Assembly: GCF_009690625.1 (NCBI RefSeq)
Contig: NZ_CP033878.1
Coordinates: 124,001 to 188,000, forward strand
DNA: 64,000 nt
Direction: 5' to 3'
DNA from: Halorhabdus sp. CBA1104
GTDB lineage: Archaea; Halobacteriota; Halobacteria; Halobacteriales; Haloarculaceae
The translations under genes were made by a program, and so were the position numbers. Positions 18,416 to 27,456 of this stretch are shown in pieces (the first letter of the stretch is position 1; each line of letters begins with the position of its first letter). Below the pieces are notes generated by a model, which had not been told where the DNA came from, made no database searches, and saw only the letters and a program-made list of their open reading frames with translations.

Positions 18416-19440
18416 GTCGTCGTCACCTCCCTTTGCGCTGCCTGACTGTGACGATTCCCTAGTGGCGTTCCGCTCAGCGCTTTCCCGCGTACCTGTCCAT
18501 ACGACACCGAGTGGCCCTCGAAGCCGACGCGGACGCCACGCTGCTTTCCGGCGATCTGTACGTCCGCCTGCGTCCAGGCAGTCTCCGGCACGGCACCCGA
18601 ATCGACCTGGGCCAGCGTGGCGAGCACTCGCTCACGATGGCGTGGACCTCGACTCGGCTGAAGCCGATCGCCGGGCAGTGTGAGCCCGACTTCCAGGCCA
18701 GCCTCGAGCAGGAAGACGGCGACGCTGGCAGCTGCGCTCGCCGTCTCGTCTATCGTCGAGTCCGTCCCACTGACTGCGATTTCGACCGTGCCCGCCGTCT
18801 CTTGGCCGGCATATTCAGTGACGACGAACTCCGGGAGCCGCTTGGCACTTGCCTTCCAGGCGATGTCCCTGAGTGGATCGCCGGGGACGTACTCCCGGAG
18901 GTGGTCGATCTCCTGACGTTCCGGCGTCCGGGCCCGGTCGATAATCTCCGTCAGGGCCGTCGAACTGGCGACGTCGTGGAGCGTCGGGTACACCAGCAGT
19001 GACGTCTCGTCTCCGCGTTCGTACGTTTCGCTGAGTAGTCCGAACGGATCACGGACGCGCACGGTCGCTGGCCCGATCTGGTAGTGACCGCGGCAAGTGA
19101 GCCCCAGTTGGTACGGTGTCTCGACGGGGATCACTCCGGTCGTGTCGGTGTCGGTTGCCGTGAGTCCATCCGGGAGGGTGTCGGTTACGTGGACGAGTGT
19201 GCCTCGTGATCCGGTAACCTGGAGTGAGACTGCCCGCTGGTCGCCGGGAAAGCCAGCGCGTGGGTTCGAGCGCTCGACGCTCGGTGGGCCAGCGAGGCGA
19301 AGCTGGACGGCCCCGACGCCGATCGCGATCAGTGCCGTGACGGCAATCGCGTTCAGCGACCGGCTGCCAAACGCCCACCCCATGCCGACGGCAACGATCG
19401 CCACGCAGACTGCCGCCACGCCGCGTCGCGTCAGCTGCAT
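18412..19440 (-). CDS. DUF58 domain-containing protein
   Basis: This 342-aa protein starts with two closely spaced membrane helices (residues 8-48). A beta-rich segment follows (VTGSRGTLVHVTDTLPDGL), then the DUF58 signature YVPGDPLRDIAWKASAKR near residue 190 and a VWA-like tail. DUF58 proteins work with MoxR AAA ATPases, probably as their metal-site-bearing targets or adaptors. It lies between the MoxR gene, 3 bp away, and the transglutaminase gene, with a 4-nt overlap. Confidence 0.9.
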   Translation of the reverse strand: MQLTRRGVAAVCVAIVAVGMGWAFGSRSLNAIAVTALIAIGVGAVQLRLAGPPSVERSNPRAGFPGDQRAVSLQVTGSRGTLVHVTDTLPDGLTATDTDTTGVIPVETPYQLGLTCRGHYQIGPATVRVRDPFGLLSETYERGDETSLLVYPTLHDVASSTALTEIIDRARTPERQEIDHLREYVPGDPLRDIAWKASAKRLPEFVVTEYAGQETAGTVEIAVSGTDSTIDETASAAASVAVFLLEAGLEVGLTLPGDRLQPSRGPRHRERVLATLAQVDSGAVPETAWTQADVQIAGKQRGVRVGFEGHSVSYGQVRGKALSGTPLGNRHSQAAQREVTTT

Positions 19441-19443
19441 CGC

Positions 19444-20406
19444 TCACTCGACGGCTACTGCGTCGAGTGTTTCCTCGAGCAATACCGTAGAGCCAGTGTC
19501 CTCGAAGCCGGTCTTGATGCGGTGGGGGAACACGACCTCGATCTCCGTTTGGACGTCGTCCGGGATGACGTAATCCCGCCCTTCGAGGACAGCCCGGCCT
19601 TGCGCGGCCCGGAGCAACAGGAGCGATGCCCGGGGACTCGCGCCGAGATCGGCGTGTTCGCGTGTGTACCGAGACAGCCGTGTAATGTAGTCCCGAACGG
19701 GCTTCTCGACGGTCACGTTCGCTGTTACCTCCCGGGCGCGTTCGAGGTCTTCGAGCGTCGCGACCGGTTCGAGGTCTTCGATCGGATGATCGCCGACGAC
19801 CTGTTCGAGCATCGCACTCTCCTCGGCCTCGTCAGGATACCCCAACTCGAGTTTCTTCGTGAACCGGTCGAGCTCGGCCATCGGGAGGTCGTAGGTACGG
19901 TCGCGCTCGACGGTGTTTTGGGTCGCAATGACGGTAAACGGCTGGGGGACTGCGTGGGTCTCGCCGTCGGCGGTGACTTGACCTTCCTCCATGGCTTCAA
20001 GCAGCGCGGACTGGGTTTTCGGGGGCGCGCGATTGATTTCGTCACCCAGAACGACGTTGGCAAAGATCGGCCCCGGCCGGAACTCGAAAGCCTGGGTCTG
20101 CTGGTTGTAGACGCTTGCGCCCGTCACGTCGGCGGGCAGTAGATCCGGTGTGAACTGGACGCGCTTGAACGAACTGTCGAACGAGGCGGCGATCGATCGC
20201 GAGAGCATTGTTTTGCCCACGCCAGGGACGTCCTCGAGCAGGACGTGTCCGCCGGCGAACATGGCTGTGAGGATATGCTCGATGACGCCCGGGTGGCCGA
20301 CGATGACGTCCTCGACGCTCTCGACGACGCGTCTCGCAGTCTCGCCCACCGCTTCGACGTCGCGATCTCGTTGTCGACCGGCGGCCGCGGGTTCTGAATC
20401 CGTCAT
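19444..20406 (-). CDS. MoxR family AAA+ ATPase
   Basis: This 320-aa AAA ATPase has Walker A DVPGVGKTMLSRSI, Walker B VVLGDEINRAPPKTQ followed by SALLEAMEEGQVT, sensor 1 VIATQNTVE and the C-terminal lid ASPRASLLLLRAAQ. I take ATG 20406 (MTDSEPAAAGRQ); a start ten codons upstream at 20436 is also open. MoxR proteins act as chaperone-like remodelers of metal or VWA-domain proteins. It heads the MoxR-DUF58-transglutaminase operon. Confidence 0.92.
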   Translation of the reverse strand: MTDSEPAAAGRQRDRDVEAVGETARRVVESVEDVIVGHPGVIEHILTAMFAGGHVLLEDVPGVGKTMLSRSIAASFDSSFKRVQFTPDLLPADVTGASVYNQQTQAFEFRPGPIFANVVLGDEINRAPPKTQSALLEAMEEGQVTADGETHAVPQPFTVIATQNTVERDRTYDLPMAELDRFTKKLELGYPDEAEESAMLEQVVGDHPIEDLEPVATLEDLERAREVTANVTVEKPVRDYITRLSRYTREHADLGASPRASLLLLRAAQGRAVLEGRDYVIPDDVQTEIEVVFPHRIKTGFEDTGSTVLLEETLDAVAVE

Positions 20407-20864
20407 CGCCCACCCTGTCGCCTGCCCACCGTGCACTTGTCTCGATACGACTGCTTGTGGCCGCCTGACTGGACAGCCCCTTCACTGGTATCGCAGGCCG
20501 CCCTTGCCGACGGCGTGATCGATTGTCGACCGTGGACGTGTCCCATGGGTACGTACACCACTTTAGGGGGGTGCCGTACTTGTGGGTCACGGTCGGGGGG
20601 ATCTGGGTTCGGGCTGCTCGCTGAACTCCCCCAGCTAACCGACCGGCAAGGGCATTTTCCGGCTCGAGTCACTCGATTGGCGATGCCATCGCCCGTCGTC
20701 TTGGCGGCCAATCGACTGTTGAGACGGTCGACCGGCCTCCCGACCACTCGATCGAGACCTGATGGGTACCACTACGGATCGACGACGACCACAGGCCGGG
20801 TACGCACTGGCTTGGTGGCCAAAGCGCCGGAGCGTATTTCTCGCTGGCTGGTGACGTTGTATGC
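20407..20864. other. Intergenic region without recognisable gene
   Basis: About 460 bp separate the divergent MoxR and xylose dehydrogenase genes. Open frames here (for example one from 20546 beginning MGTYTTLGGCRTCG) lack support from composition or family motifs. A run of six Gs and several CCCACC/GGGTGG patches occur. It presumably holds the two divergent promoters; no clear TATA box stands out. Confidence 0.5.
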
Positions 20865-21959
20865 GTGACTGTCCTCGATACCCTCGACGACTTCGCCCGC
20901 CGCGACTGGGCGGCCTACGACGGCGACGGCATCGTCCGTATTGCCCTGATCGGGGCCGGCTGGTTCACCCGTGAGTGGGCCTTGCCCGGCTTCGAGCGGG
21001 CCGCCCACACCGACCCGACGGTCGTCGTCGATACGCGCCCCGAGCGGGCCGATCGCCTCGCCGACGAGTACGGATTGACGTCGCTCACACCCGAGCAGTT
21101 CCACGACGGCACGGCCCGGGCCGAGTACGACGCGGTGTACGTCTGTACGCCCAACGCCACCCACTTGGCATACGTCGAACGAGCGGCGGGCTTCGGGAAA
21201 GACATCCTCTGTGAGAAACCGATGGAAGCGAACCGCGACCGGGCGGCCGCACTCGTCGAGACTGCCGCGGCGGCCGGCGTGACGCTGATGATCGGCTACC
21301 GGATGCACACCGATCCCGTCGTCCGGCGTGCCAGAGAGCTGATCGACGGGGGCGCGATCGGCGAGGTCGTCCAGATCCACGGAAACATGTCCCAGCGGAT
21401 GCTCGCCGAACTTGAGGGCGACCCGGCCGACCAGTGGCGACTCGATCCCGACCTGGCTGGCGGCGGCGCGATGATGGACATCGGTATCTACCCGTTGAAC
21501 ACGACCCGGTTCCTGCTTTCGGCCGACCCAGTCCGGGTCTCGGCCTCGACCGCCTCCGTCCACGACGCCTTCGATGCCGTCGAGGAACAGGTCGCCGTCC
21601 GGGCGACCTTCGAGGGCGAGGTGCCCGTCGTCTTTACTGCCAGCCACGCCGCCTACCACGACAGTTTCCTCCGGGTCACGGGAACGGAGGGTGTGATCGT
21701 CCTCGATCCGGCCTTCTTCGAGCGGGAGGATCGCGATATGGCGGTTCGGATCGACGGCGAGGGAGTCGACGTCACCAACGTCCACCAACTCGAAGAAGAA
21801 TTCGCGTACTTCGCGGACTGTTTGCTATCCGGGCGTGAGCCGTACCCCGACGGCGAGCACGGTCTCGTCGATATGCGGGCGATCGAGGCGATCTACGAGT
21901 CGGCCGAGACGGGCGCCGTCGTCGATGTCGACATCGAGTCACGTTTGCCGGGCCGCTGA
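20865..21959 (+). CDS. Gfo/Idh/MocA oxidoreductase, probable D-xylose 1-dehydrogenase (NADP+)
   Basis: This 364-aa enzyme likely oxidises D-xylose to xylonolactone, the first step of the haloarchaeal oxidative pentose pathway. The Rossmann motif is IALIGAGWFTREWALPGF, the catalytic EKP motif is ILCEKPMEAN, and the C-terminal domain has GGGAMMDIGIYPLNTTRF. The FTREWALPGF-type start matches the Haloarcula/Haloferax xylose dehydrogenase group (Gfo6). I choose GTG at 20865, which gives MTVLDTLDDFARRDW. Other aldose substrates such as glucose cannot be excluded. Confidence 0.88.
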   Translation: MTVLDTLDDFARRDWAAYDGDGIVRIALIGAGWFTREWALPGFERAAHTDPTVVVDTRPERADRLADEYGLTSLTPEQFHDGTARAEYDAVYVCTPNATHLAYVERAAGFGKDILCEKPMEANRDRAAALVETAAAAGVTLMIGYRMHTDPVVRRARELIDGGAIGEVVQIHGNMSQRMLAELEGDPADQWRLDPDLAGGGAMMDIGIYPLNTTRFLLSADPVRVSASTASVHDAFDAVEEQVAVRATFEGEVPVVFTASHAAYHDSFLRVTGTEGVIVLDPAFFEREDRDMAVRIDGEGVDVTNVHQLEEEFAYFADCLLSGREPYPDGEHGLVDMRAIEAIYESAETGAVVDVDIESRLPGR

Positions 21960-21999
21960 CGAACAGAACGATTAGGGCGGTGCGAGCACAAACGAGGGC

Positions 22000-24315
22000 G
22001 TGGACGACGTTCTCGACTGGCTCCGAAGTCGGCCCTACTACGAGGGACAGATCGCCGACGAGCGGACGCTCCCGGGACGCGAGGCGGTCTACGGCGATCT
22101 CGCGGTCCCCGATCGCCTCGCCTCGACCCTGGAAGGGGCGGGGATCGAGGATTTCTACCGTCACCAGACCGAGGCGATCGAAGCGGTCCGGGCAGGTGAG
22201 AACGTCGTTCTGGCGTCGCCGACCGCAAGCGGCAAGAGCCTCGCTTACACCGTCCCGGCCTTCGAGCGGGCGATGGACCGCACGGCGACGACGCTGTACA
22301 TCGCCCCGCAGGTTGCGCTGATCAACGATCAGGCCGAGACACTCTCGGAGCTGGCTCACGGCCTGGGCTTTGGCTCGCGCGTGACCGTCGATCGCTATAC
22401 GGGACACCTCTCTCGTTCGGAGAAAGAGACCGTTCGCGAGCGCCAGCCCACGGTCTTGCTGACGACGCCGGACATGCTCCACTACGGGATCATGCCCCAC
22501 GCCCATCGTCTCTGGGAGTGGTTCTTCCAGCGTCTGGAGACGATCGTCATCGACGAAGTACACGCCTATCGGGGCGTCTTCGGCAGTCACGTCTCGCTGG
22601 TCATGCGGCGGCTCAACAGGCTCGCGGAACGATTCGACGCCGACCCGCAGTACGTCTGCTGTTCGGCGACGATCGGCAATCCGGTCGATCACGCCGCGAC
22701 CGTGACGAACCAGCCGGCAGCGTCGTATCGGCTCATCGACGACGACGACAGCGCGACCGGCCCACGCCACTGGCTGGTCTGGAATCCACCCGAGAAACGC
22801 GGCGGTGGCGGCCAGGGGCGACGCAAGTCCCAGCACGTCGAGACCAAGCGGCTGTTCGCCGATCTCGTCCAGCGCGGCCTTCAGACGGCCGTGTTCACCG
22901 GCTCCCGGCAGGTCGCCGAACGCTACGCCACCGAGAGTGCCGACGCACTCCGGGAACGCGGCGAGGGAAAACTGGCGACGGAGATCGCCGCCTACCAGGC
23001 CGCACTGACCGACGACCGGCGACGCGAACTGGAGACGGGGCTGCACGACGGGTCGATCCGTGGCGTCTGGAGCACGAACGCCCTGGAGCTGGGCGTCGAC
23101 GTCGGTGGCCTCGATGCTGTCTTACTGGATGGGTATCCGGGAACGCGCATGGAGACCTTCCAGCGAGCGGGACGGGCGGGGCGTGGCGACGATCCCGCAC
23201 TGGTCGCACTCGTGACCGGTGAGGATCAACTCGACCAGTACGTCGCCCGCCACCCCGAGGCGCTGTTCGATCGCGACCCCGAGCAAGCGCTCACCAACCC
23301 CGACAACGAGCAGATTCTCCCCGATCACGTCCGGTCGGCCGCCCGCGAGAACTGGCTCTCGCCGGGCGACGATCGACACTTCGGGGCGTCGTTCCCGGAC
23401 GTGGTGGCCGATCTGGAGAGCGCGGGCGATCTCGAACGCCGAGCGACCGAGGCGGGGACACGCTGGCTCTACGACGGCGGGGCCAGTCCCCAACACGAGA
23501 CGAGTCTCCGGACGGCCGACGACCGGGAGATCCGCCTGCGCGAGCGTGGGGCAGACGACGTGATCGCCACACTTCCGTTCGGCGACGCGTTGCGGGACGC
23601 CCATCCGGGGGCGATCTACCACCACCAGGGGACCTCCTACGAGGTCGTGGATCTGGACCTGGATCACGACGTGGCAACCTTGTCCCGGACGTACGCCAAC
23701 CAGTACACGCGCGTGCGCCACGAGAAGACGATCACCGTCGAGGAAGACCTGCAGGAGAAACCGTTCCCGGGGCGTCCAGACGTCCCGGTCCGGTTTGCGG
23801 ACGTGACCATGCGCAAGCAGATTACCGGATTCGAACGCCACGACGCCAGCAGCGGCGAGGTCATCGGGCGCGAACCGCTCTCCGTGCCCGAGACGACCCT
23901 CCGGACGCGAGCGCTGTACTACGCCCTGCCCCCCGACTTGGAACAGACATTGCGAGCGAACGGTGACTTCCCTGGCGGGATCCACGCCGCCGAGCATGCC
24001 ATGATCGCTACGATGCCCCTCTCATTTCTGTGTGATCGCCGGGACATCGGTGGCCTCTCGACCCCCCATCACCCTCACACCGACCGGAGTACGATCTTCA
24101 TCTACGACGGCTATCCCGGGGGCGTGGGAATTGCCCGGGCCGGTTACGAGTCCATCGACGACTTGGCGGCGACGACGCAGGAACTCGTCGCCGACTGTGA
24201 CTGTACGGAGGGGTGTCCGGCGTGTGTCCAGTCGCCCCACTGTGGGAACGCCAACGACCCACTCGATAAGCACCTCGCGATCGAGCTGCTCGCTTCGCTG
24301 CTGGAACACGGCTGA
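22000..24315 (+). CDS. DEAD/DEAH-box helicase with DUF1998/MZB domain (Hrq1/MrfA-like)
   Basis: This 771-aa superfamily 2 helicase starts at GTG 22000. Motifs are Q-motif YRHQTEAIEAVRAG, I ASPTASGKSLAYT, II VIDEVHAYRGVFGSH, III CCSATIGNP, IV-like TAVFTGSRQVAE, and VI FQRAGRAGRGDDPA. The C-terminal DUF1998 domain ends in the four-Cys metal site CDCTEGCPACVQSPHC. This matches eukaryotic Hrq1 and bacterial MrfA, 3'-5' helicases in repair of crosslinked or mitomycin-damaged DNA. Length is typical. It stands alone downstream of the xylose dehydrogenase. Confidence 0.93.
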   Translation: MDDVLDWLRSRPYYEGQIADERTLPGREAVYGDLAVPDRLASTLEGAGIEDFYRHQTEAIEAVRAGENVVLASPTASGKSLAYTVPAFERAMDRTATTLYIAPQVALINDQAETLSELAHGLGFGSRVTVDRYTGHLSRSEKETVRERQPTVLLTTPDMLHYGIMPHAHRLWEWFFQRLETIVIDEVHAYRGVFGSHVSLVMRRLNRLAERFDADPQYVCCSATIGNPVDHAATVTNQPAASYRLIDDDDSATGPRHWLVWNPPEKRGGGGQGRRKSQHVETKRLFADLVQRGLQTAVFTGSRQVAERYATESADALRERGEGKLATEIAAYQAALTDDRRRELETGLHDGSIRGVWSTNALELGVDVGGLDAVLLDGYPGTRMETFQRAGRAGRGDDPALVALVTGEDQLDQYVARHPEALFDRDPEQALTNPDNEQILPDHVRSAARENWLSPGDDRHFGASFPDVVADLESAGDLERRATEAGTRWLYDGGASPQHETSLRTADDREIRLRERGADDVIATLPFGDALRDAHPGAIYHHQGTSYEVVDLDLDHDVATLSRTYANQYTRVRHEKTITVEEDLQEKPFPGRPDVPVRFADVTMRKQITGFERHDASSGEVIGREPLSVPETTLRTRALYYALPPDLEQTLRANGDFPGGIHAAEHAMIATMPLSFLCDRRDIGGLSTPHHPHTDRSTIFIYDGYPGGVGIARAGYESIDDLAATTQELVADCDCTEGCPACVQSPHCGNANDPLDKHLAIELLASLLEHG

Positions 24316-24365
24316 TCGTGTGGGGAAGCTATAGTTCCAAGTGGCTGGCTCTCGAAGCTCGTGGT

Positions 24366-24530
24366 ATGTCACAAGGTAACGCACGAAAGGACGTCGAGTG
24401 TCGCTGTACGCGCTGTCAGTACAACAACAACGGGAGCTGTGGCTATCAGGGGCGCATCCTGATCAACCAGAACGGCGAGTGTGAGGTGATGGAGACCGGC
24501 TTTGGCGGCGATCGTGGTCCGTTCGGATAG
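24366..24530 (+). CDS. Small Cys-rich protein (DUF1540-like)
   Basis: This 54-aa protein has five cysteines: VECRCTRCQY, SCGYQG and ECEVM, with N-rich spacing. The pattern resembles DUF1540-type small metal-binding proteins, which have C-x-C-x2-C plus a later Cys. It begins 50 bp after the helicase stop on the same strand and could share its transcript. Function unknown; metal binding is inferred from the Cys pattern. Confidence 0.7.
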   Translation: MSQGNARKDVECRCTRCQYNNNGSCGYQGRILINQNGECEVMETGFGGDRGPFG

Positions 24531-24775
24531 GCCGTACAATCGAGTGAAACGTAGCTTGAGAGACCATGGAATATCGTTTCGGCTGCGTGGGACGATAGCG
24601 TACGTGCTGGAGACGGACGCTCGATACGGGTGTCCACCGCAACTCCGAACGGGCGGCCCTCGTCTCACCCCACCGCTGGACAGTTTCTGACTGTTCAGCC
24701 CACCACCAAGCCGCTGTCCCGCTGTCGTCTGTCGCCCGAAGCGGGTCTCCAGCGTTTTCTTCCCCGAGTGAGTCC

Positions 24776-25433
24776 TCACCCTTCGGTCTCGGCGGCTAAC
24801 AGTGTATTGTCGACGAGTGTCGCGATGCCCCGGCGGAGCCGCTCGGTGGTCGCCTGGTCGGAGATATCGAACTCCGCGGCGAGTTCTTGCGTCGATATCT
24901 CCCGTGGGAGCGAATAGTAGCCCGACTCGACCGCATGTGTGAGGGTTTCTCGCTGTACTGCCGTCAATCCGTACCACGGTCCGGCGTCGGGTTTCGTCGG
25001 ATTGTATATCTTCTCGATAGAGACCGGGATCCCCCGGTCGAGGTAATACTCCTGGAATCCGGACAGCGCATCGTGGGACGGAAACCTGAGTTCGATCGCC
25101 CACCGATCGGCACTCCCGGTCGCGCCGAGCAGTGCCGCACCCATCTCCGTCATCGTCTGGAACAGCGACTCCGCAGGCGGCTCCCACTCTAGGGCGTACA
25201 GCGTTTCCGCGTCGTGGGTGTTGACTAGTTGCATGCTGCCAACGGACGGATGGTCCTGAACCATCTGCTCGAAGCCCTCTTTAGCCCCGTCAGTCAGCCG
25301 GACGAACGGCGTTGGCCGCCCCCCCCAGTGGTACCATCGTCTCGAGCGTGACCTGGGTGCCGCCTTCGACGTTGAGTATCTGCCCCAGTTCGAAGGCGTC
25401 GGAGGGAATCGTCAACTCCACGATGACGCTCAT
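24776..25433 (-). pseudogene. Bat-type HTH-10 transcriptional regulator, frameshifted
   Basis: The N-terminus from ATG 25433 reads MSVIVELTIPSDAFELGQIL and continues to METMVPLGG, the conserved beginning of haloarchaeal bacterio-opsin-activator-like regulators. Reading then leaves frame at a run of eight C (25319-25326). Removing one base restores RPTPFVRLTDGAKEGFEQ and joins it to MVQDHPSVGSMQLVNTHD. The C-terminus holds the HTH_10 domain (LTAVQRETLTHAVESGYYSLPREISTQELA). The intact protein would be about 218 aa. The indel is in a homopolymer, so sequencing error is a real possibility. A TATA-like CTTTTAACC lies near 25464-25472. Confidence 0.85.
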
Positions 25434-25668
25434 GACATAGTTTGCCGTTCAGCGCCGACGGGGTTAAAAGCTCGCCGCACCCGAATGCCGGACTGCTCGG
25501 GAGCCATGATGTACCATGCTTTCCGATACTCCTATCCCCACTGGATCCGTATCTATGACACAGAGGTACACAATTGCGATCCCACCCATTTTTCGTCTCC
25601 AGTGACGGCTCGGTTGCGTCCGCCCCACATCCGATAGTCAGTCCGGGGGCAGTTATCAGGTGCCAAGC

Positions 25669-25860
25669 ATGACATCGTTTCCCGTCGACGACGAGCTGAG
25701 CGATATCGAGGATTTCGAACAGGTGCTTGGGCAGATGCTCCGTACGGCTCTCGAAGGCGATGTCGACCCACGTGGCTCGTGGGTCTACCGCACCGGCGAT
25801 GGTGGCCCGGATTTCGAAGTGCTGGTGCACGAACTACAAAGCCACGACGATGCGGACTGA
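25669..25860 (+). CDS. Small acidic haloarchaeal protein (hypothetical)
   Basis: A 63-aa open frame from ATG 25669 (MTSFPVDDELSDIEDFEQ); an in-frame GTG lies 9 nt upstream. It is strongly acidic (DFEQVLGQMLRTALEGDVD, ending HDDAD) with a central GSWVYRTGDGGPDFEV segment. No cysteine, signal or membrane segment. Composition is that of a real halophilic protein. I do not recognise the family. It lies between the divergent Bat-type gene and a histidine kinase and may belong with that signalling pair. Confidence 0.65.
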   Translation: MTSFPVDDELSDIEDFEQVLGQMLRTALEGDVDPRGSWVYRTGDGGPDFEVLVHELQSHDDAD

Positions 25861-25927
25861 CTCGCCAGCACGGCGACCGCAAGCGCCGACTCACTTTTCC
25901 ACTCGCTGCACGTCGCGGGGGACTTGA

Positions 25928-25962
25928 CTGACATGGTATATCAACCCAAGATACTATGTCAG
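25928..25962 (+). promoter_or_regulatory. Inverted repeat spanning the kinase start codon
   Basis: CTGACATGGTAT (25928-25939) and ATACTATGTCAG (25951-25962) form a 12-bp inverted repeat with one mismatch and an 11-nt spacer. The kinase ATG (25956) is inside the right arm. The site could be an operator or an mRNA hairpin masking the start. A similar sequence occurs at three other intergenic places in this window. Confidence 0.5.
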
Positions 25963-27053
25963 TAGCAGATCGTTCCTCAATAGGGGACTCACTCGTGGGA
26001 AAGACGGCACCATCTCGGACGACGGGCCTGGGGGCGGACGTGGCTCGTCACCTGCTCGGCAGTCTCTCCTCTCATGCGGTGTTCATGCTCGACAGTGAGG
26101 GGACGATAACTGCCTGGCCCGGTCCCGCTGTAGGGCAGTACGGCTACGACGCCGAGACTATCGTCGGCGAGCACGTGAGCGAGCTGTTCGCCGAACGGGG
26201 CGAGTCCGATACTGACGACGCGGCAACGATCATCCCTGCGGAGCCAATTGAGGGGTGTCTCGAAGTCGAACGCTGGCACGAGCGGGCCAACGGGACTGTC
26301 TTCTGGGGGACGTTGACGATCTCACCACTGGTAGGACCGGACGCCGATGGGTTCGCGGCGATCAGCCAAGACGAGACGGCCACAAAAGAGTACGAGCGGA
26401 TGCTCGAACGCCAGAACGACCGTCTCAAGGAGTTTACGGACATTCTCGCACACGATCTCCGCAACCCACTGGAGGTCATCGACGGACGCTTACGGCTCTA
26501 CGCGGAGACGGGCGACGAGGCACACATCGAAACGATCGACGAGACGACCGACCGGATGGCCCGGCTCGTCGACGATCTTCTCCGTGTCGCCCGGCAAGGC
26601 GATGTCGTCACGGACCCGGAACCGACCGATCTCGAGGCGGTCGTCGAGACCGCCTGGCAGGTCGTCGAGACCGCCTGGCAGGTCGTCGGGACATCGCCGA
26701 CGGCGACGCTCGAACATCACGAGATTCCGTCGGTGAGTGCCGACGCCGACCGACTCGTCGAACTCTTCGAGAACCTGTTTCGCAACAGCGTCGAACACGG
26801 CCACCAGCGCGTAACGATCCACGTCGGGCCGCTTGAGACGGGGTTGTATGTCGAAGACGACGGACCTGGCATCCCCACGGAGCATCAGGACGAGGTTTTC
26901 GAACACGGCTTTACCACGAGTTCCGGCGGCAGCGGCTACGGACTCTCCGTCGTCCGGACGATCGCGAATGCCCACGGCTGGGACATTCGCGCGACGGACG
27001 CCGAAAGTCGCGGTGCACGCTTCGAGATTACCGGCATCGACTTTCTAGAGTGA
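25956..27053 (+). CDS. PAS-domain sensor histidine kinase
   Basis: This 365-aa cytoplasmic kinase has no membrane segments. A PAS domain covers about residues 33-145 (AVFMLDSEGTITAW ... GFAAISQDET). HisKA holds phosphoacceptor His166 in DILAHDLRNPLEV. HATPase_c has N-box ENLFRNSVEH (272-281), G1 DDGPGIP (301) and G2 GSGYGLSVV (325). A 7-residue block, VVETAWQ, is repeated in tandem (229-242) between HisKA and HATPase_c, from a 21-bp DNA duplication. The signal and partner regulator are unknown; a broken Bat-type regulator gene lies nearby. Confidence 0.9.
   Translation: MSVADRSSIGDSLVGKTAPSRTTGLGADVARHLLGSLSSHAVFMLDSEGTITAWPGPAVGQYGYDAETIVGEHVSELFAERGESDTDDAATIIPAEPIEGCLEVERWHERANGTVFWGTLTISPLVGPDADGFAAISQDETATKEYERMLERQNDRLKEFTDILAHDLRNPLEVIDGRLRLYAETGDEAHIETIDETTDRMARLVDDLLRVARQGDVVTDPEPTDLEAVVETAWQVVETAWQVVGTSPTATLEHHEIPSVSADADRLVELFENLFRNSVEHGHQRVTIHVGPLETGLYVEDDGPGIPTEHQDEVFEHGFTTSSGGSGYGLSVVRTIANAHGWDIRATDAESRGARFEITGIDFLE
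26640..26681 (+). repeat. 21-bp tandem duplication inside the histidine kinase gene
   Basis: Two perfect copies of a 21-bp unit (26640-26660 and 26661-26681, beginning GTCGTCGAGACC) lie head to tail, adding seven residues in frame. Perfect identity suggests recent origin by slippage. Confidence 0.85.
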
Positions 27054-27174
27054 TCGACTACCCCCGTCCACAGCTTTCTTTCCCGTCTCAAGGTATCTCC
27101 TCGAAGAGCGGCCGACCCTCGCCGATCACCGCGCCCTGGATAGCGGACTGCCGGCGGTCGGTGCCGGCTGCGCC

Positions 27175-27325
27175 TCAGGCGCGGCCGCCGTGGCACTCAC
27201 TCCACCCACACGCCGGACAGACCACACAGCCGCCGTCTGGACGGGCGCGCTCGCTCCTACACTCCGGGACGTCACAGCGACCCCTCAACTGCGGTGAGAG
27301 ACTTTCTTGCCCGTCAATCAGTCAC
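27175..27325 (-). pseudogene. Mini zinc-finger protein gene, frameshifted (third of three)
   Basis: From GTG 27325, which overlaps the stop of the preceding gene (GTGA), the first codons give M-T-D and then a stop. Deleting one T of GATTGAC (27313-27319) restores a smooth 49-aa reading, MTDDGQESLSPQLRGRCDV, followed by PECRSERARPDGG and CVVCPACGWSECHGG. The Cys pattern suggests a zinc-binding mini-protein. Alternatively it starts internally at a TTG. The cluster of three overlapping tiny genes is consistent with one mRNA. Confidence 0.5.
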
Positions 27326-27456
27326 GACGGGCGATCCCGGCTACAGACGCGGCAGTGGTAGCTGACAACCGCTGGGAACGGCGAGCGGTCCTCGATCGGT
27401 ACTGTTCGTTCGGCCCGACGGACCCGACACGTGACCCCCAGGGTCTGTAGCGTCAT
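27322..27456 (-). CDS. Small CxxC protein (second of three), hypothetical
   Basis: A 44-aa open frame reads MTLQTLGVTCRVRRAERTVP and ends PAVVSYHCRVCSRDRPS. A CRVC pair and an upstream Cys remain; in a complete zinc ribbon one would expect CxxC in the first half as well, where CRVR is found. The ATG overlaps the stop of the upstream gene (ATGA), and its TGA overlaps the next GTG. Function unknown. Confidence 0.55.
   Translation of the reverse strand: MTLQTLGVTCRVRRAERTVPIEDRSPFPAVVSYHCRVCSRDRPS

Noticed and set aside
20431-20868. A 145-codon open frame between MoxR and xylose dehydrogenase
   Set aside because: Its CRTCGSRSGG stretch looked like a zinc knuckle but the second pair is missing and the rest has non-coding composition.
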